Shown here: positions 10,220 through 20,866 of the stretch, piece after piece
How positions within the stretch are numbered: the stretch's first letter is position 1
Layout: the number at the start of each line of letters is the position of its first letter
Origin: Euryodendron excelsum
Lineage: Eukaryota; Streptophyta; Magnoliopsida; Ericales; Pentaphylacaceae
Length of the DNA stretch: 64,000 nucleotides
Reading direction: 5' to 3'
NCBI GenBank assembly: GCA_033060915.1
Contig: CM065378.1
Location: forward strand, 50,990,001 to 51,054,000
The notes under the pieces: generated by a model
What the model saw: only the letters and a program-made list of their open reading frames with translations
Told to the model about the DNA's origin: nothing
Databases searched by the model: none
Made by a program: the position numbers and the translations under genes

Positions 10220-10763
10220 TTAGTGATAGAGCTTCTTCAAATTCTGCACATTCCAAGGTCGGTGTAGCTGGCGTCCTTCAATAGTCTCTAAACGGTATGC
10301 CCCCACGCTAACTTGGGACGCAACTCCGTTGGGCCCTTCCCAATTGGGGCCAAGCTTTCTATCCGTGTGATTCTTCATTCTTGCTAATAGCTTTCTTAGT
10401 ACAAGGTCCCTGGGTGCAAACATTTTTGGATGCACCTTTCTATTGTATGATCGGCTAAGCTGCTGATGATACGAAGTAAGCTTAAGCAAAGCACCTTCCC
10501 TCTTCTCTTCGACGAGGTCAAGGTCCTTCTCCAGCGTTTGTTTGTTGAAGCTTGTGTCATATGCTACCGATCTGATTATAGGCAACCGATCTCAAGTGGG
10601 ATGATTGCCTTCACCCCATAAGCTAAGGAGTAAGGGGTTTCACCAGTAGATCTCCTTGGAGTCGTTCTACACGAGCAAAGGATGTTGGGGAGCTCTCAAT
10701 CCATCTTCTCTTTACTTTTTCCAACCTTTTTGTTATCCCATCTAGCACGGTCTCGTTGGAGAT
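10220..10763 (-). pseudogene. Integrase C-terminus of the Tat-like element
   Basis: The last 120 codons before the stop read RSVAYDTSFNKQTLEKDL, LARMKNHTDRKLGPNWEGP, VGAYRLETIEGRQ and RPWNVQNLKKLYH. This is the typical end of Tat-lineage integrase, without a chromodomain. Upstream (10590-10763) the frame is broken, but the phrases SNETVLDGITKRLEK and GDLLVKPLTPYLMG are visible in the spliced-frame reading. The residue after NGQA, where the integrase catalytic glutamate should be, is a TAG stop (about 10761-10763). Confidence 0.8.
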
Positions 10764-11400
10764 CTATGCTTGTCCATTGCATTGAGGGTAGGCTGGGGTT
10801 AAGTAGTAATTCCTGATACTAAGTTCAGAGTAGAATCCTCTGAACATGTTCCCATTTAATTGGGTGCCACTATCCAAGACTAGCGCTCTTGGAATGCCAA
10901 ACCTTGTTATGACATTCCACCAGGCAAACTTCTTTGCGTCTACCTCTCTTATTGTTACCAGTGGCTCTGCTTCTATCCACTTGGTGAAATAGTCTATCGC
11001 GACAATGAGGAACTTTTTTTTGCATGTGCTCAGGGAAGAGGTCCAACTATATCCAGTCCCCATTGCGCAAATGGCCAAGGGCTGGTTTTCGTGTTCAAGT
11101 CCTCTGCAGGTTGATGAATTAATGGTGAGAACTTCTTACATTTTTTGCATTTCATCACAGATTGGGCAACATCTTTTTGCATGTAAGGCCACCAGTACCC
11201 TTAAGAGATGTCTTGATAGGCAATTGATCTACTCTAACGTGACTTTCACAGATCCCTTCATGGATCTCATAGACGATGCCTTGGACCTGGTCAAGGTGCA
11301 CACAGTGGAGGTAGGGTCCTGTGAAGGATTTTCTATACAGCTCATGAACTGGTGAGAGCCAATACTTTCATGCCTTATATTTGATCATTCCTACTTCATT
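10764..11400 (-). pseudogene. Integrase core of the Tat-like element
   Basis: The minus-strand frame 11078-10764 reads FLIVAIDYFTKWIEAEPL, then FGIPRALVLDSGTQL and YPQCNGQA. These are the first and second catalytic aspartate regions and the block before the glutamate. SDNG of active enzymes is LDSG here; the aspartate itself remains. The zinc-binding N-terminal part is visible only in fragments between 11080 and 11250 (for example GYWWPYMQKD-like and CDEMQKM-like stretches). The enzyme would have joined cDNA to chromosomal DNA. This copy is dead. Confidence 0.8.
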
Positions 11401-11539
11401 CTTATATTTTACCAGTATATCATCCCTTAGGGAGTTGATGATTGGATCTATTCATGACGGACTCGGCTGTACAACTGGTAGGGCGATATCTTCATCTCAG
11501 TCTATGCTCGGTGTAGCCAACGTCTTGATGTAGATGGTT

Positions 11540-11850
11540 CTTTTAGAACTAGATTGAAGAGCTGCAACGAGTGTAGCCAACACGCATGAGCATTGTTGTC
11601 CCAATCCGATGCAGCTTCACTGTTTTGAGCTGTCTCATCAATTCTTGTGCTTTGGCCAAGTACAACACCATTGTGCTATTTCTATCTTTATACTCTCCAG
11701 CGATCTGGTTCACAACTAGCTGTGAATCTGAATACACCAGTAGCTCAGAAATCTTTAACTCTGTAGCTTAGCATAGACCAAAGAGTAATGCTTCATATTC
11801 AGATTTGTAATTGGAGGCTGTGAACTTTAGCTTGATTGCTTGCTCAATGA
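11540..11850 (-). pseudogene. RNase H of the Tat-like element
   Basis: MYSDSQLVVNQIAGEYKDRN, then YLAKAQELMRQLK, is the central part of a plant gypsy RNase H. The aspartate of YSDSQ is one of its metal-binding residues. A block at 11740-11850 in another frame reads CEALLFGL-like. The frame is lost on both sides. Confidence 0.75.
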
Positions 11851-12225
11851 CCATCCCATTTGGTGTTATCAGCATAATTCCTGATTGCTTTATTGTGTGG
11901 GCTTTGAAGTAATGTACCAGTTTTTGAGATGCCATCATCAGGGCGAAAACTAGCTTTTACAGTGGGAGGTATCTTGTTTCTGCATGTAGCAGAGTCTTGC
12001 TCACCTAGTATATCGGCCTTTGCTACTTCCCTTGTTGCCATATGAGCACTACACTAGTCGCGTGTTCAGAAACGACTAGGTACAAGTATAGTCCTTCCTC
12101 TTTCTCTGGCATTGATAGCAATGGCGGTTGGGCCAGGTATGCCTTTAGATCGGCCAATGCTTTGTCGCACTCAGGCCCCAATTAAACATTCATGCTTCTT
12201 CAAGAGTCAGAAGAATGGTCGGCAC

Positions 12226-12967
12226 TTATTTGAAGATCGGCTGATAAACTGGTTGAGCGCTATAGCCCCTGTCAACTTTTGAACTTCTTTTGATGTTCTT
12301 GGGGGCTGGGATATTCTGGATGGCAGTGATTTGATCGGGGTTGGTCTCAATTCCTTGGTGGGTGACTAGTAATCCTAAAAATTTGCCTAACCCAACTCCA
12401 AATGCACATTTTGAAGTGTTCAACCTCATCTTATACCTCTTTAGAATGCCAAACACTTCTTTCAGGTTAGTTAGGTAGTCTCTACTTATCTTACATTTTA
12501 TGACCATTTCGTTAATGCATACTTCCACATATTGCCGATGTGATCTCTAGATGTCTTAGTCACCAATCTCTGGTAGGTCGCACCGGCATTCTTGAGACCA
12601 AAGAGCATGACCTTGTAGCAAAATATGCTCCTTGGTGTAACGGGATTTGCTGATACCCTCTGTATGCATCCAGGAAGCTCATCCTTTTATGACTAAAGGT
12701 TTTATCCATCAACTGGTTGATCTTCAGTAGGGAAAAAGGGTCTTCAAGGCATACCTTATTTAAATCAGTGAAATCCACATACACCCTCCACTTACCGTAC
12801 TTCTTTTTGATGATAACTATATTCGAAAGCCATCGCGGGTAGTAGACCTCCTTGATTGCCCCTGCTTCGAGGAGCCTATCTACTTCCTCAATTATAGCAT
12901 CCAGATGTCGGCATTGTGGGTCTACCTTTAATCGGTGGCAGGCGATCTCAAGATCTATTCCCAGCAT
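12226..12967 (-). pseudogene. Reverse transcriptase of the Tat-like element
   Basis: The frame 12967-12560 has DLEIACHRLKVDP, EEVDRLLEAGAIKEV, YPRWLSNIVIIKKK, GKWRVYVDFTDLNK and SFLDAYRGYQQIPL. These are RT motifs up to the first catalytic aspartate (FLDA). After a frameshift the second frame (12528-12226) has MEVCINEMVIK, NLKEVFGILKRYKMRLN, KCAFGVGLGKFLG and GIETNPDQ. The YVDD catalytic box has become CINE (about 12500-12512), so both key aspartates are lost. Confidence 0.85.
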
Positions 12968-13199
12968 TTCATGGGGTGCCTAAGCAAAGACCTCTAGGTT
13001 CTCAATTAGTAGATCGATTAGGGACTCCTCTTCTTTTGCTGTTAAGAATGTACCAATTATGAAGTAACGTTTCTTGTTCAGCCTGTCAATCTCTATCTTC
13101 TTAAGCTCTCCCGTGATTTCTTGTCAAGAAGTTCACTTACATCATCTAGAGTGGAGGTATCTTTATGTGTCTCCATCATTTGGACTTGATTCATTTTTT

Positions 13200-13600
13200 C
13201 TTTCACAGAGCAGGTTGTTAGGAAACACTGCTTGGTTGTAACCTGGTCTTCTCGGATCTCCTGAATGCCCCCCCGTGCTTGGAAAGCATATTAGCTGGTG
13301 ATAGGTAAATGGTATTGCCTTCATTAGGTGCAGCTACGTCAGACCAATAATCGCATTATAAGGTGAAGGTACATTCACCACAAGAAACTCTGTGGTCATG
13401 GCCATTGTCAGTAGAATCACCTTTCCTAGTGGCCAGACCAGATCTGAATTGAAACCAATGAGGGGTTTAGGTGACTACTGCAAGTCAGCATCCTTCAAGC
13501 CGAGCTTTTTCAATAGATCGTAGTACATGACCTTAGAAGAACTACCTTGATCTATCAGAATTCTCTTCACATCACAATCCACAACTTAGAGTGTTACAAC
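13200..13600 (-). pseudogene. Protease region of the Tat-like element
   Basis: In broken minus-strand frames I read a DQGSSSKVMYYDLLKKLGL-like block (about 13500-13560) and NVPSPYNAIIGLT-like residues (about 13335-13370). This corresponds to plant gypsy protease, where D(G/S)GSSADIL is the active site. No continuous frame exists. The call rests on these two blocks and their position between RT and gag. Confidence 0.55.
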
Positions 13601-13829
13601 CAACACATCATTATGGGGCATTTGGACTCTTGCCGTATCTTCACTAGTGAAGGTTATTACCCCTACATCTGCGACGACCTTTGCCTTCTTTGCTGGGGGC
13701 TATACCGCAGGACCTCCTTGAGATGGGCAGCCTTTTGGATCTTAGTTCAATACCTATACAGATCAATTGTTTGAGGGTCAACAGAACCATGCAAGACTGC
13801 TATCACCAGTGTTTGCCTGTTCTTCTTCT

Positions 13830-15146
13830 TTTGTCTTGGAGTGGTCAAAAAATTAACTGAGGTGCCCTATTCGGGCTATGTCCTCTAAGTCATTCTCGAA
13901 GTGCTTGCAATTTTCTATCATGTGGCTCTTCCCTCTATGATAGGAGAAGAACATTCTCTGGTCCCTAGTACATGGGTCCCCCATCAACTTCTAAGGTTAT
14001 TTAAAGTAGGGCTTGTCTTCAATTTGCAGTAGTATCTTGTAGATTGGCTCCTTGAAGACCGTGTTCATCCCTTCATAAGCTTTCTTGCTCTTCTGGTAGG
14101 CCTCCTCTCTTTAAGGCTTCTTGGCCTCTCTTGTCTCCTTCTTTGTGATGTTTGTGTCGCCACTTCCTTCTTGGTTTGGCGATGAGACATCCTCCGCTAC
14201 CTTGGCATATTGCTCTATTCTCTTTATAAGCTCGGGCATCCCAAGCGCAGGCTTCTTGGTCAATGATTGTCTATGGCGGTGCTCCTGGGGAAGGCCGATC
14301 TTGAACGAGGCTATGGCGAGTTACTCATTACAGTCTTCAATCTCATCAAAGGCCTCTCAGTAGTGCCTTGCATACTGCCATAGACTTTCATCATCCTTCT
14401 TCAGCATCATAAGTAGGGAGTCCATCTCCCTGGGTTACTATTGGCAATGAATTGGGCCTTAAACAGTTCGGCCAAATTCTTCCAACTTTCCATAGTCTCG
14501 ACTAACAATTTTTCAAACTAGTGTAGTGCTGCCTCCCCAAGACTAGAAGGGAATGCTCAACACATAAGGGACTCGTCTTTACTCAATAGTACCATTATCT
14601 ATTTGTAGTACCTAACATGGCTGATGCGGTTAGACTTCCCATTACAGGGGGTGAACTGTGGGGCTATAAACTTCCTGGGCGGCCTATGCCTTTTGATCTC
14701 CTTTGTGAATGGCGTAGATGCTATTTGCTCCAAGGCTTTTATAGCCACTTCCCGCGTCGTCCTTCCCTTAGGTTGCACGATTCTACCCACCAATTGGTTG
14801 TTGAGCCAGTGTGTGAGGTCCTCGCGATCTATCCAATCTTGCAATTGACCTCTCTCTTGTCGCAGATCTTCTGCGCGAGATCTAGTCCTAGGGCCAGTGC
14901 TCGAGCCATGGCTCCTAGGATACTCAGCAGATGGGATGCTCAGGCTTCTTGAGCCTACCCCTCTCCTTCAGACTTGTCACGGGGTCTTTCCCGCCCTCCC
15001 GTCTGATCATCTCGATTAGCAACCTCATTTTGGATTGTTCTGATTTTGGTTCTTAGGTCGGAGATCTCTTGGTCGCGTCGTCTAAGTTTGCCCTCTGCAA
15101 CACTAAGGTTGGAGTTCCTATGAGGGCGATTTTCTAGTCAGGGTGG
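13830..15146 (-). pseudogene. gag of the Tat-like element (central part)
   Basis: Reading from 15146 downward, an acidic/basic N-terminal part (DQTGGRERPRDKSEGEG) is followed by QDWIDREDLTHWLNNQLVG, VQPKGRTTREVAIKALEQI and HRPPRKFIAPQF. Below that come SLMCAFPSSLGEAAL, then WKNLAELFKAQFIAN. The latter is the conserved retrotransposon Gag segment (FPSSLG..A..WF...I..W..L...F...F). A CEYHRGKSHMIE-like stretch near 13890-13950 marks the end of Gag. There are several stops, mostly TAG. The extreme N-terminus lies beyond the inserted LTR, at 24684-24900. Confidence 0.7.
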
Positions 15147-15516
15147 TGTAGTGACCCGGTCAAAACTAGTCAAAAGGTGAGTGGGTTTGTTTTTAATTAT
15201 GCAAGACTTTGGGGCCTTCTCTGTTATTATAGAAAGTTGGTTTAAAATATCAAAACGTTATATCTTCTTTCCTTTTTTTTTTTTTTTTTTGGCTAAGTAA
15301 GAAAGAATATATAGAAAGCAAAGATCGAAAAATTAAGTACAAATAAAAGGCGCATACCCCAGGCAATAGGATGATGATCATCAAGAAAAGAAGATAACTA
15401 TTCTAACAACAAAGGAAACAAAGCTAGCACTAGCTAAGAAAAATACACTACAGAACACAAGCTACCTAAGCTTTACAATTCTAAGGACCTGAACATTAAA
15501 ACACAAACAGCAGCCC

Positions 15517-18500
15517 TTAGTTATTGAAAATGTCATTGGAAATCTGCCATATTTGCTGGAGATCCATATTTGGAGCCGTGCATTGAAAACCTCTCAAACT
15601 TGCCATCCTATTACGAACTTGAAAGACAATATTATTGAGCACTGCCTTCATGTCCCTATACTTGTTAGCCATTAATCTATCATTCTTTTCTCTCCAAAGG
15701 AAATAAACGGTGGCGGATAATATTAACTTGCATAGAATATTCTTCAAAGCCTTCCCCTTCAAGGTACAAGCCCAAGATACAATCCCGTGCCACTCATTAC
15801 TCAAGCAATGAGCCTTACATTTTGTTGGCAGCTGAACCCAAAATCTATTGGTAATCAAACACTGGAAGAAGAGATGGTTGTGGTCTTCAATTTTATCTGA
15901 ACGAAACACACAATTCATGTCATTTAAAATATCATAAGCAACAAGTTTATCTTGGGTAGCCAATCTTTCTCAAATAGCAGCCAAAGGATGAATTATATCT
16001 AGAAATAGCCTGCTTAAAACAAGCAACTTCAACCCACTTTACTTGAGGATTATGGTTTCAAATATTTTGCCCAGCTGATCTAATTGAAAATTGGTGATTT
16101 GTTTTTGGAATCCATATTGCTTGATCACTACAAGAGCTATTAGGGCGTGGAATACTTGGCATACACCTCTTGAGCTCCAGCAAATCTATAAAATTTTTCA
16201 TAGGCCAATGCCACTGATTGTCGCTAATAATGGTGCTAACTTTTGCATCTTTGCCTAGGCCAGAATCATAGATCACCCTATCCCCCATTCTTTGATGTAT
16301 AGGCCCCATAGGTAGTCAGTTATCATATGAAAGGGAAATATGTGAACCTTTCCCAATTTTGTACTTGATTAAAGGCCTAATTATCATATCTCTTAGGTGT
16401 GAAATTTTTCTCCAAGTCCAAGTACAATCCCAAGGAACCTTTGCCACCCAGAATTGACTTCTAACTAGAACGTATGCTCTGACCCACTTCACCCAACAAG
16501 AGATCGTAGAAGATTGGCACAACAACCAGATGTATAGCTTGGCACAACAACCAAGCTATATTAGCTTGGTTCTAATCCACCAACTTCTTTATGCCCAGAC
16601 CACCGTCTTCATTTGACTTTGTAACCTCTTCCCAATAAACTTTAGCTCCAGTATTGTTTAAATAAAGCCCTTTCCAAAGAAAAGCTCTAAAGCATTGATC
16701 AATTTTCTTCAAAACTTTCTTTGGCATAATGAAGTGGGCATACTAATAGCTCTGCATGCTAAATAAAACTGATTTGATGAGCTGCAATCGACCTGCATAA
16801 GAGAGGAATTTACCAGTCCATGACTTCGCCTTGGTCACAATTTTATCAACCAAGTTTTTGCAATCTTCAGGCTTTAGCTGTGAAGAAATTAGGGGAACCC
16901 CTAAGTACCGAATTAAAAGAGCACCTAGCTGGAACTTGAAGAGATTTAACAATTGCTCCCTCCCATGATCATCCAAACCAGTGAGAAAAATATTACTCTT
17001 GGCACAATTTGGAACAAGTCCTGAGAATTCAGAAAATTTATCCAAAGCATCCTTTAAAATTCTAGCAAAAACAATCTCACCCTTGCAATAAAGATGGGTT
17101 AAGCTAGTTTTCTCGCTTCTCTAATGAAACTACATAATTTGAGATAGGACATTCATACAAATTACAAATAAGTAAGGGGATAAAGGATCACCTTGCCTCA
17201 AGCCTTTAGCACCAGGAGAGAAGCTCTCAAGGGCACCATTAAGGTTGATTGAGTACATAGGAGTAGACATGCAGACCCGTATCTAATTTCTTAGCTTCTC
17301 CGAAAATCCCATAAGCTCCAAAACATCCAACACAAATTTCCATCTGATTGAATCATAAGCCTTCATAAGGTCTACCTTCACAGCACATTTGGCCAGCTTG
17401 TTGTGCTTACGATAGCCTCTCATAAGTTTCTGAGCAAGTATGATATTATCACTAATCTTCCTACCTTGAATAAAATCTGATTGGGGTTCATCAATGACAA
17501 TAGTTAGCAAGCTCCTAATTCTATCCGCAATAATCTTAGCCATGCATTTATACAGAGTATTGCAACATGAAATAGGTCTATAGTCCTTTAAGGTTGTGCG
17601 ATTAGGAATTTTGGGGATTAAGGCTATACAATGGTAGCATTTATTTCCTTTAGCAAACAATCATATTCAAAGAAGGATTTTATAATAGCAACCACTTCCT
17701 TTCCAACTATAGGCCAGACTTTTGGAAGAAAAAGCCATTGAAACCATCAGAACCGGGGGCCTTTTTTGGATTTAAGCTAAAGAGCACTTGCTTAATCTCA
17801 TCTTCTGTTACATTTCTATCCATGTTTGTAGCTGCTTCTTTAGAAATCACTTTCTCGATATACTGCTGAAGCTCTTGTTTCCTTGGATACCTCACAGCAT
17901 TGTCCTCACCCAACAAGTTCTGGAAGTACTTAACAAAATCCTCCTTGACCTCATTGATATCTTCCACAACAGTACCATTCTCCTTCTTGATTAGAGAGAT
18001 TTTATTCCTATTTGTTCTATTCCTTACTGACTTGAAGAAAAAAATTACATTCTGATCCCCTTCATTCAGCCATAAAATTCTACTCTTTTGTATGGCAAAG
18101 CTATCCTCTCAATTATTCAAAGCATTTAGATTGGAAAGGCTTTCTTTCTCCTTGGCCACGAGCCTAGGGTCTCCATCATTTGCCTCTAACTGTCTTTGAA
18201 GATTAAGCAACTCCTCTTTAGCTTCTTTAACTCTCAGCAAAATATCATAACATTTCTTCTTATTTAGCTCCTTCAAATTAGCTTTCACCAACTTCAGCTT
18301 CTTGCAAACTTGGTACATTGGGTACCCATCAATATTAGTATTCCAAGCTTTTTGCATTGTAGGTAAGAACTCCTCATACTTAGTCCAAAAATTAAAGAAC
18401 TTAAATGGTTTAGAACTTTCTTTCATATGGAGCCCCAAGCGAACCAAAATAGGGCTATGATCTGAAACCCCAGAAGGTAAGAATTTAGCTGAAGAAAACC

Positions 18501-19136
18501 TGAACTTAGTATTCCAGCAGCTGTTAACAAGAGTTCTATCAATTTTTCTTAGGATATAGTTCTTTGCACACCTATTGTTTCAAGTAAAATGGAAACCGCC
18601 GTATCTTAGATCATCTAGCTCAGCCTCCTCAAGACACTCATTAAATTCATCCATAAAACCAGGCCAACCAATGCTTCCTCCCTTCTTTCAAAAGGAGATC
18701 TTATAGCATTAAAATTGCCCATGACAAGCCAAGGTTCATTACAGACCAGATCTGCATGTTGCTCAAGATCCCTCCAAAGCTGCCTTCTAAGGGTTACAGT
18801 GTGAAAACCATAAGCAAAAGAAACATAGCAATGGATCTTCTACTCAATACGAAAGATCTTGCAATGAATAATTTGGTTAATCATGCTTAGAACATCCAAT
18901 TTCAAAAACTTTGAATTCCACCCAACCTAAATTCTACCATCCCCATTAGTGTTGTAATTATGAATGAAATCCCAATTCTTCATTAGCCCACGATAGATTG
19001 AATCCCTATTCCCTAACTTGACTCTAGTTTCTACAAAACCAAACCACCAAATGTTATGGCTCCTAACAAAATCTTTAATTTCTCTCTACTTGGAAAGGTC
19101 ATTGAGACCTCTCACATTCCAACATGCAAACAACAT
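15517..19136 (-). pseudogene. LINE ORF2 (endonuclease, RT, zf-RVT), decayed
   Basis: ORF2 begins at the usual site (ATG 19136-19134, three bases after the ORF1 stop) with FACWNVRGLNDLSK, then breaks. The endonuclease blocks (GFVETRVK, NEPWLVMGNFNAIRSPFE) are spread over frames; GDFN is GNFN here. RT blocks are better kept: KAPGSDGFNGFFF, AKIIADRIRSLLTIV, SDFIQGRKISDNIIL and VDLMKAYDSIRWKF. The FADD region around 17090 is deleted. The C-terminus has RYLGVPLISSQLKPED, the QRMGDRVIYDSGLGK block and the zf-RVT end. Many stops are present. Confidence 0.88.
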
Positions 19137-19139
19137 TAA

Positions 19140-19645
19140 TTACGTAAGAAGGAGGTGCTCCCCTTAGAGCTATTAACTGAGCTCTGTCATCTTTTTTTTC
19201 TCATTTTTCCTCTTATCCTTTTGCTTCTTTCGATTAACTTCATCAACTGCCACCACCTTGTCTCTTAGAGGATTTGCATCAAGAGTTACCGTCAAATTTG
19301 ACTGACCACCCCCACTAGTTTCCGTAACTTCAATATCTTCCACCTTGTCCAATTATTGAAATTTATTAAGAGTTATAACCTCAATAACAGGTTTCACCAT
19401 CAGATTGGCTGGTATCATGGCTACTAATTGATCACCTTTGCAAGCATCACTTGGAATGACATCTTTTGCCCTCGGAGTAGTAGAAAGAATCTCCTCTAAT
19501 TGCCCAACACCGCTTAGACCAGCTAAACTTGGAGCACTTGTAGTATCCTCACCAATACTAATCTCCTTCCCTTTGCACTTAACTTCTGTCTAGCCCTCTT
19601 CATTTGCAATCTCTACTACTATATTCTTTTTAACTTGCCATTCTT
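19140..19645 (-). pseudogene. LINE ORF1 C-terminal part
   Basis: The minus-strand sequence encodes the tail of ORF1 after the CCHC knuckle: EIANEEG, the EVKCKGKEI-type basic block, DTTSAPSLAGLSGVGQLEE, VEVITLNKFQ, and the Lys/Arg-rich end before TAA-TTA-ATG. The zinc knuckle and DUF4283 are missing because the insertion is 5'-truncated. Stops and small indels are present. Confidence 0.75.
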
Positions 19646-20127
19646 CTCTCTCTCTTTCATGAACGGTAGCAGCTCTCCCTCTCCATTTCTCTATTTTTTC
19701 TTTTCTTCTTTTTCCTTTCATCTTCCATTTTCTTTCCCTTAGGGCAAGTTTTTAGTACCAATCGATTTTTTTCGATTCTACTCTGCAAGGCCTACACAGT
19801 GGTGGTTTCGATTTGTGGTTTTCGCGAAGTTAAGTTCTTGCCCTAGGTTCAATCTTCGAAGAGGTACATGGTTTCAAATGGGTTTGGCTATTGGGTTAAT
19901 ATACTTGAGTTATTCATATTGTTTGGGGTAGAAATCATGCCTCTAGGATTTTTAGGTTGATTTCTAAATTTTACTTAAACTTGAAAGTTGATTATTATTT
20001 AATTTTTTCATTTTCTTGGTTGAATCTTGTTAGGTATAATGAGTTAATTAATTGACAACTTGTATATTATTGAATATTTTGAATGAAAACCTAGGGCTTT
20101 ACTATGTTTACACATTTGATGAAATTG

Positions 20128-20863
20128 TGGACAGCAAAAGGCCTAAGTTATGTGGCTGGTGCAGTGGGAAAACCCCTATATCTGGATAACTTGACTGAAG
20201 AGTTAAAGAGAATAAACTTTGCTAGAATTTGTGTGGAAGTTAATGCTAAATCTAAACTCCTAGATTCCTTTGATCTGGAGGTGGAAAGTAGAGGTGTTGT
20301 TGAAATAGCTGTTGAGTACAATTGGGTTCCAAAGATTTGTGAAGTTTGCAAAGAATTTGGGCATGTAGTGAGCAAGTGCAAAAAGGTGATGAAACAAGAA
20401 TGGCAAGTTAAAAAGAATACAATAGTAGAGATTGCAAATGAAGAGGGTTGGACAGAAGTTAAGCGCAAAGGGAAGGAGACTACTATTGATGAGGACACTA
20501 CAAGTGCTCCAAGTTTAGCTGGCCCAAGTGGTGTTGGGCAATTAGAGGAGATGCTTTCTACTAATTCGAGGGCAACAAATGTCATTCCAAGTGGTGCTTG
20601 CAGTGGTGATCAATTAGTCGCCATGCAACCAGCCAATCTGATGAAGAAACCTGTTGTTAAGGTCATAACTCTCAATAGATTTCAACAATTGGACAAGATG
20701 GAAAATTTGATGGCAACTCCTATTGCAAATCCTCTCAGAGACAAGGCAGCGGTAGTGGATGAAGTTGATAGGAAGATACAAAAAGAATAAAAAGAAGAAT
20801 GAGAAGAGAAGAAGGCAGAGCTCAGCTAGTAGCTCTAAGGGGAGCACCTCTTGTTCTAAGTAA
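20128..20863 (+). pseudogene. LINE ORF1 C-terminal half with CCHC knuckle
   Basis: The frame is open from 20104 to 20790. It has the end of DUF4283 (WTAKGLSYV, LTEELKRINFARICVE), then the zinc knuckle CEVCKEFGHVVSKC (C-x2-C-x4-H-x4-C, about 20339-20382), then a hydrophilic Ser/Thr-rich linker with TTSAPSLAGPSGVGQLEEML. A frameshift in an A-rich tract near 20785 separates it from the Lys/Arg-rich tail and the TAA at 20861. The role would be RNA binding. The copy lacks the N-terminal coiled coil and most of DUF4283. Confidence 0.85.
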
Positions 20864-20866
20864 TTA

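Larger units (their letters stand above)
10201..15146 (-). mobile_element. Tat-like Ty3/gypsy element, main part (gag-pol)
   Basis: On the minus strand, from high to low coordinates, the order is gag, protease, RT, RNase H, integrase. This is the Ty3/gypsy order. The wording of the blocks (for example SDSQLVVNQI in RNase H, and LGPNWEGP, YRLETIEG and RPWN near the integrase end) is that of the plant Tat/Retand lineage. All parts carry stops and frameshifts. A solo LTR inserted at 15147 separates this part from the leader and 5' LTR at 24684-25135. The 3' LTR expected below 10201 is not recognised. Confidence 0.85.
15273..19729 (-). mobile_element. 5'-truncated LINE (minus strand)
   Basis: Poly(A), read as poly(T) at 15273-15290, is followed by the 3' UTR, ORF2, and the last third of ORF1. 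Recognisable homology to the family ends near 19645. The remaining pyrimidine-rich 85 bp up to 19729 could be a 5' extension or filler. An 8 bp repeat TTCTTTCC (15265-15272 and 19730-19737) is a possible target duplication, but it lies in T/C-rich sequence. The target is the LTR at 15147-24679. Confidence 0.85.
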
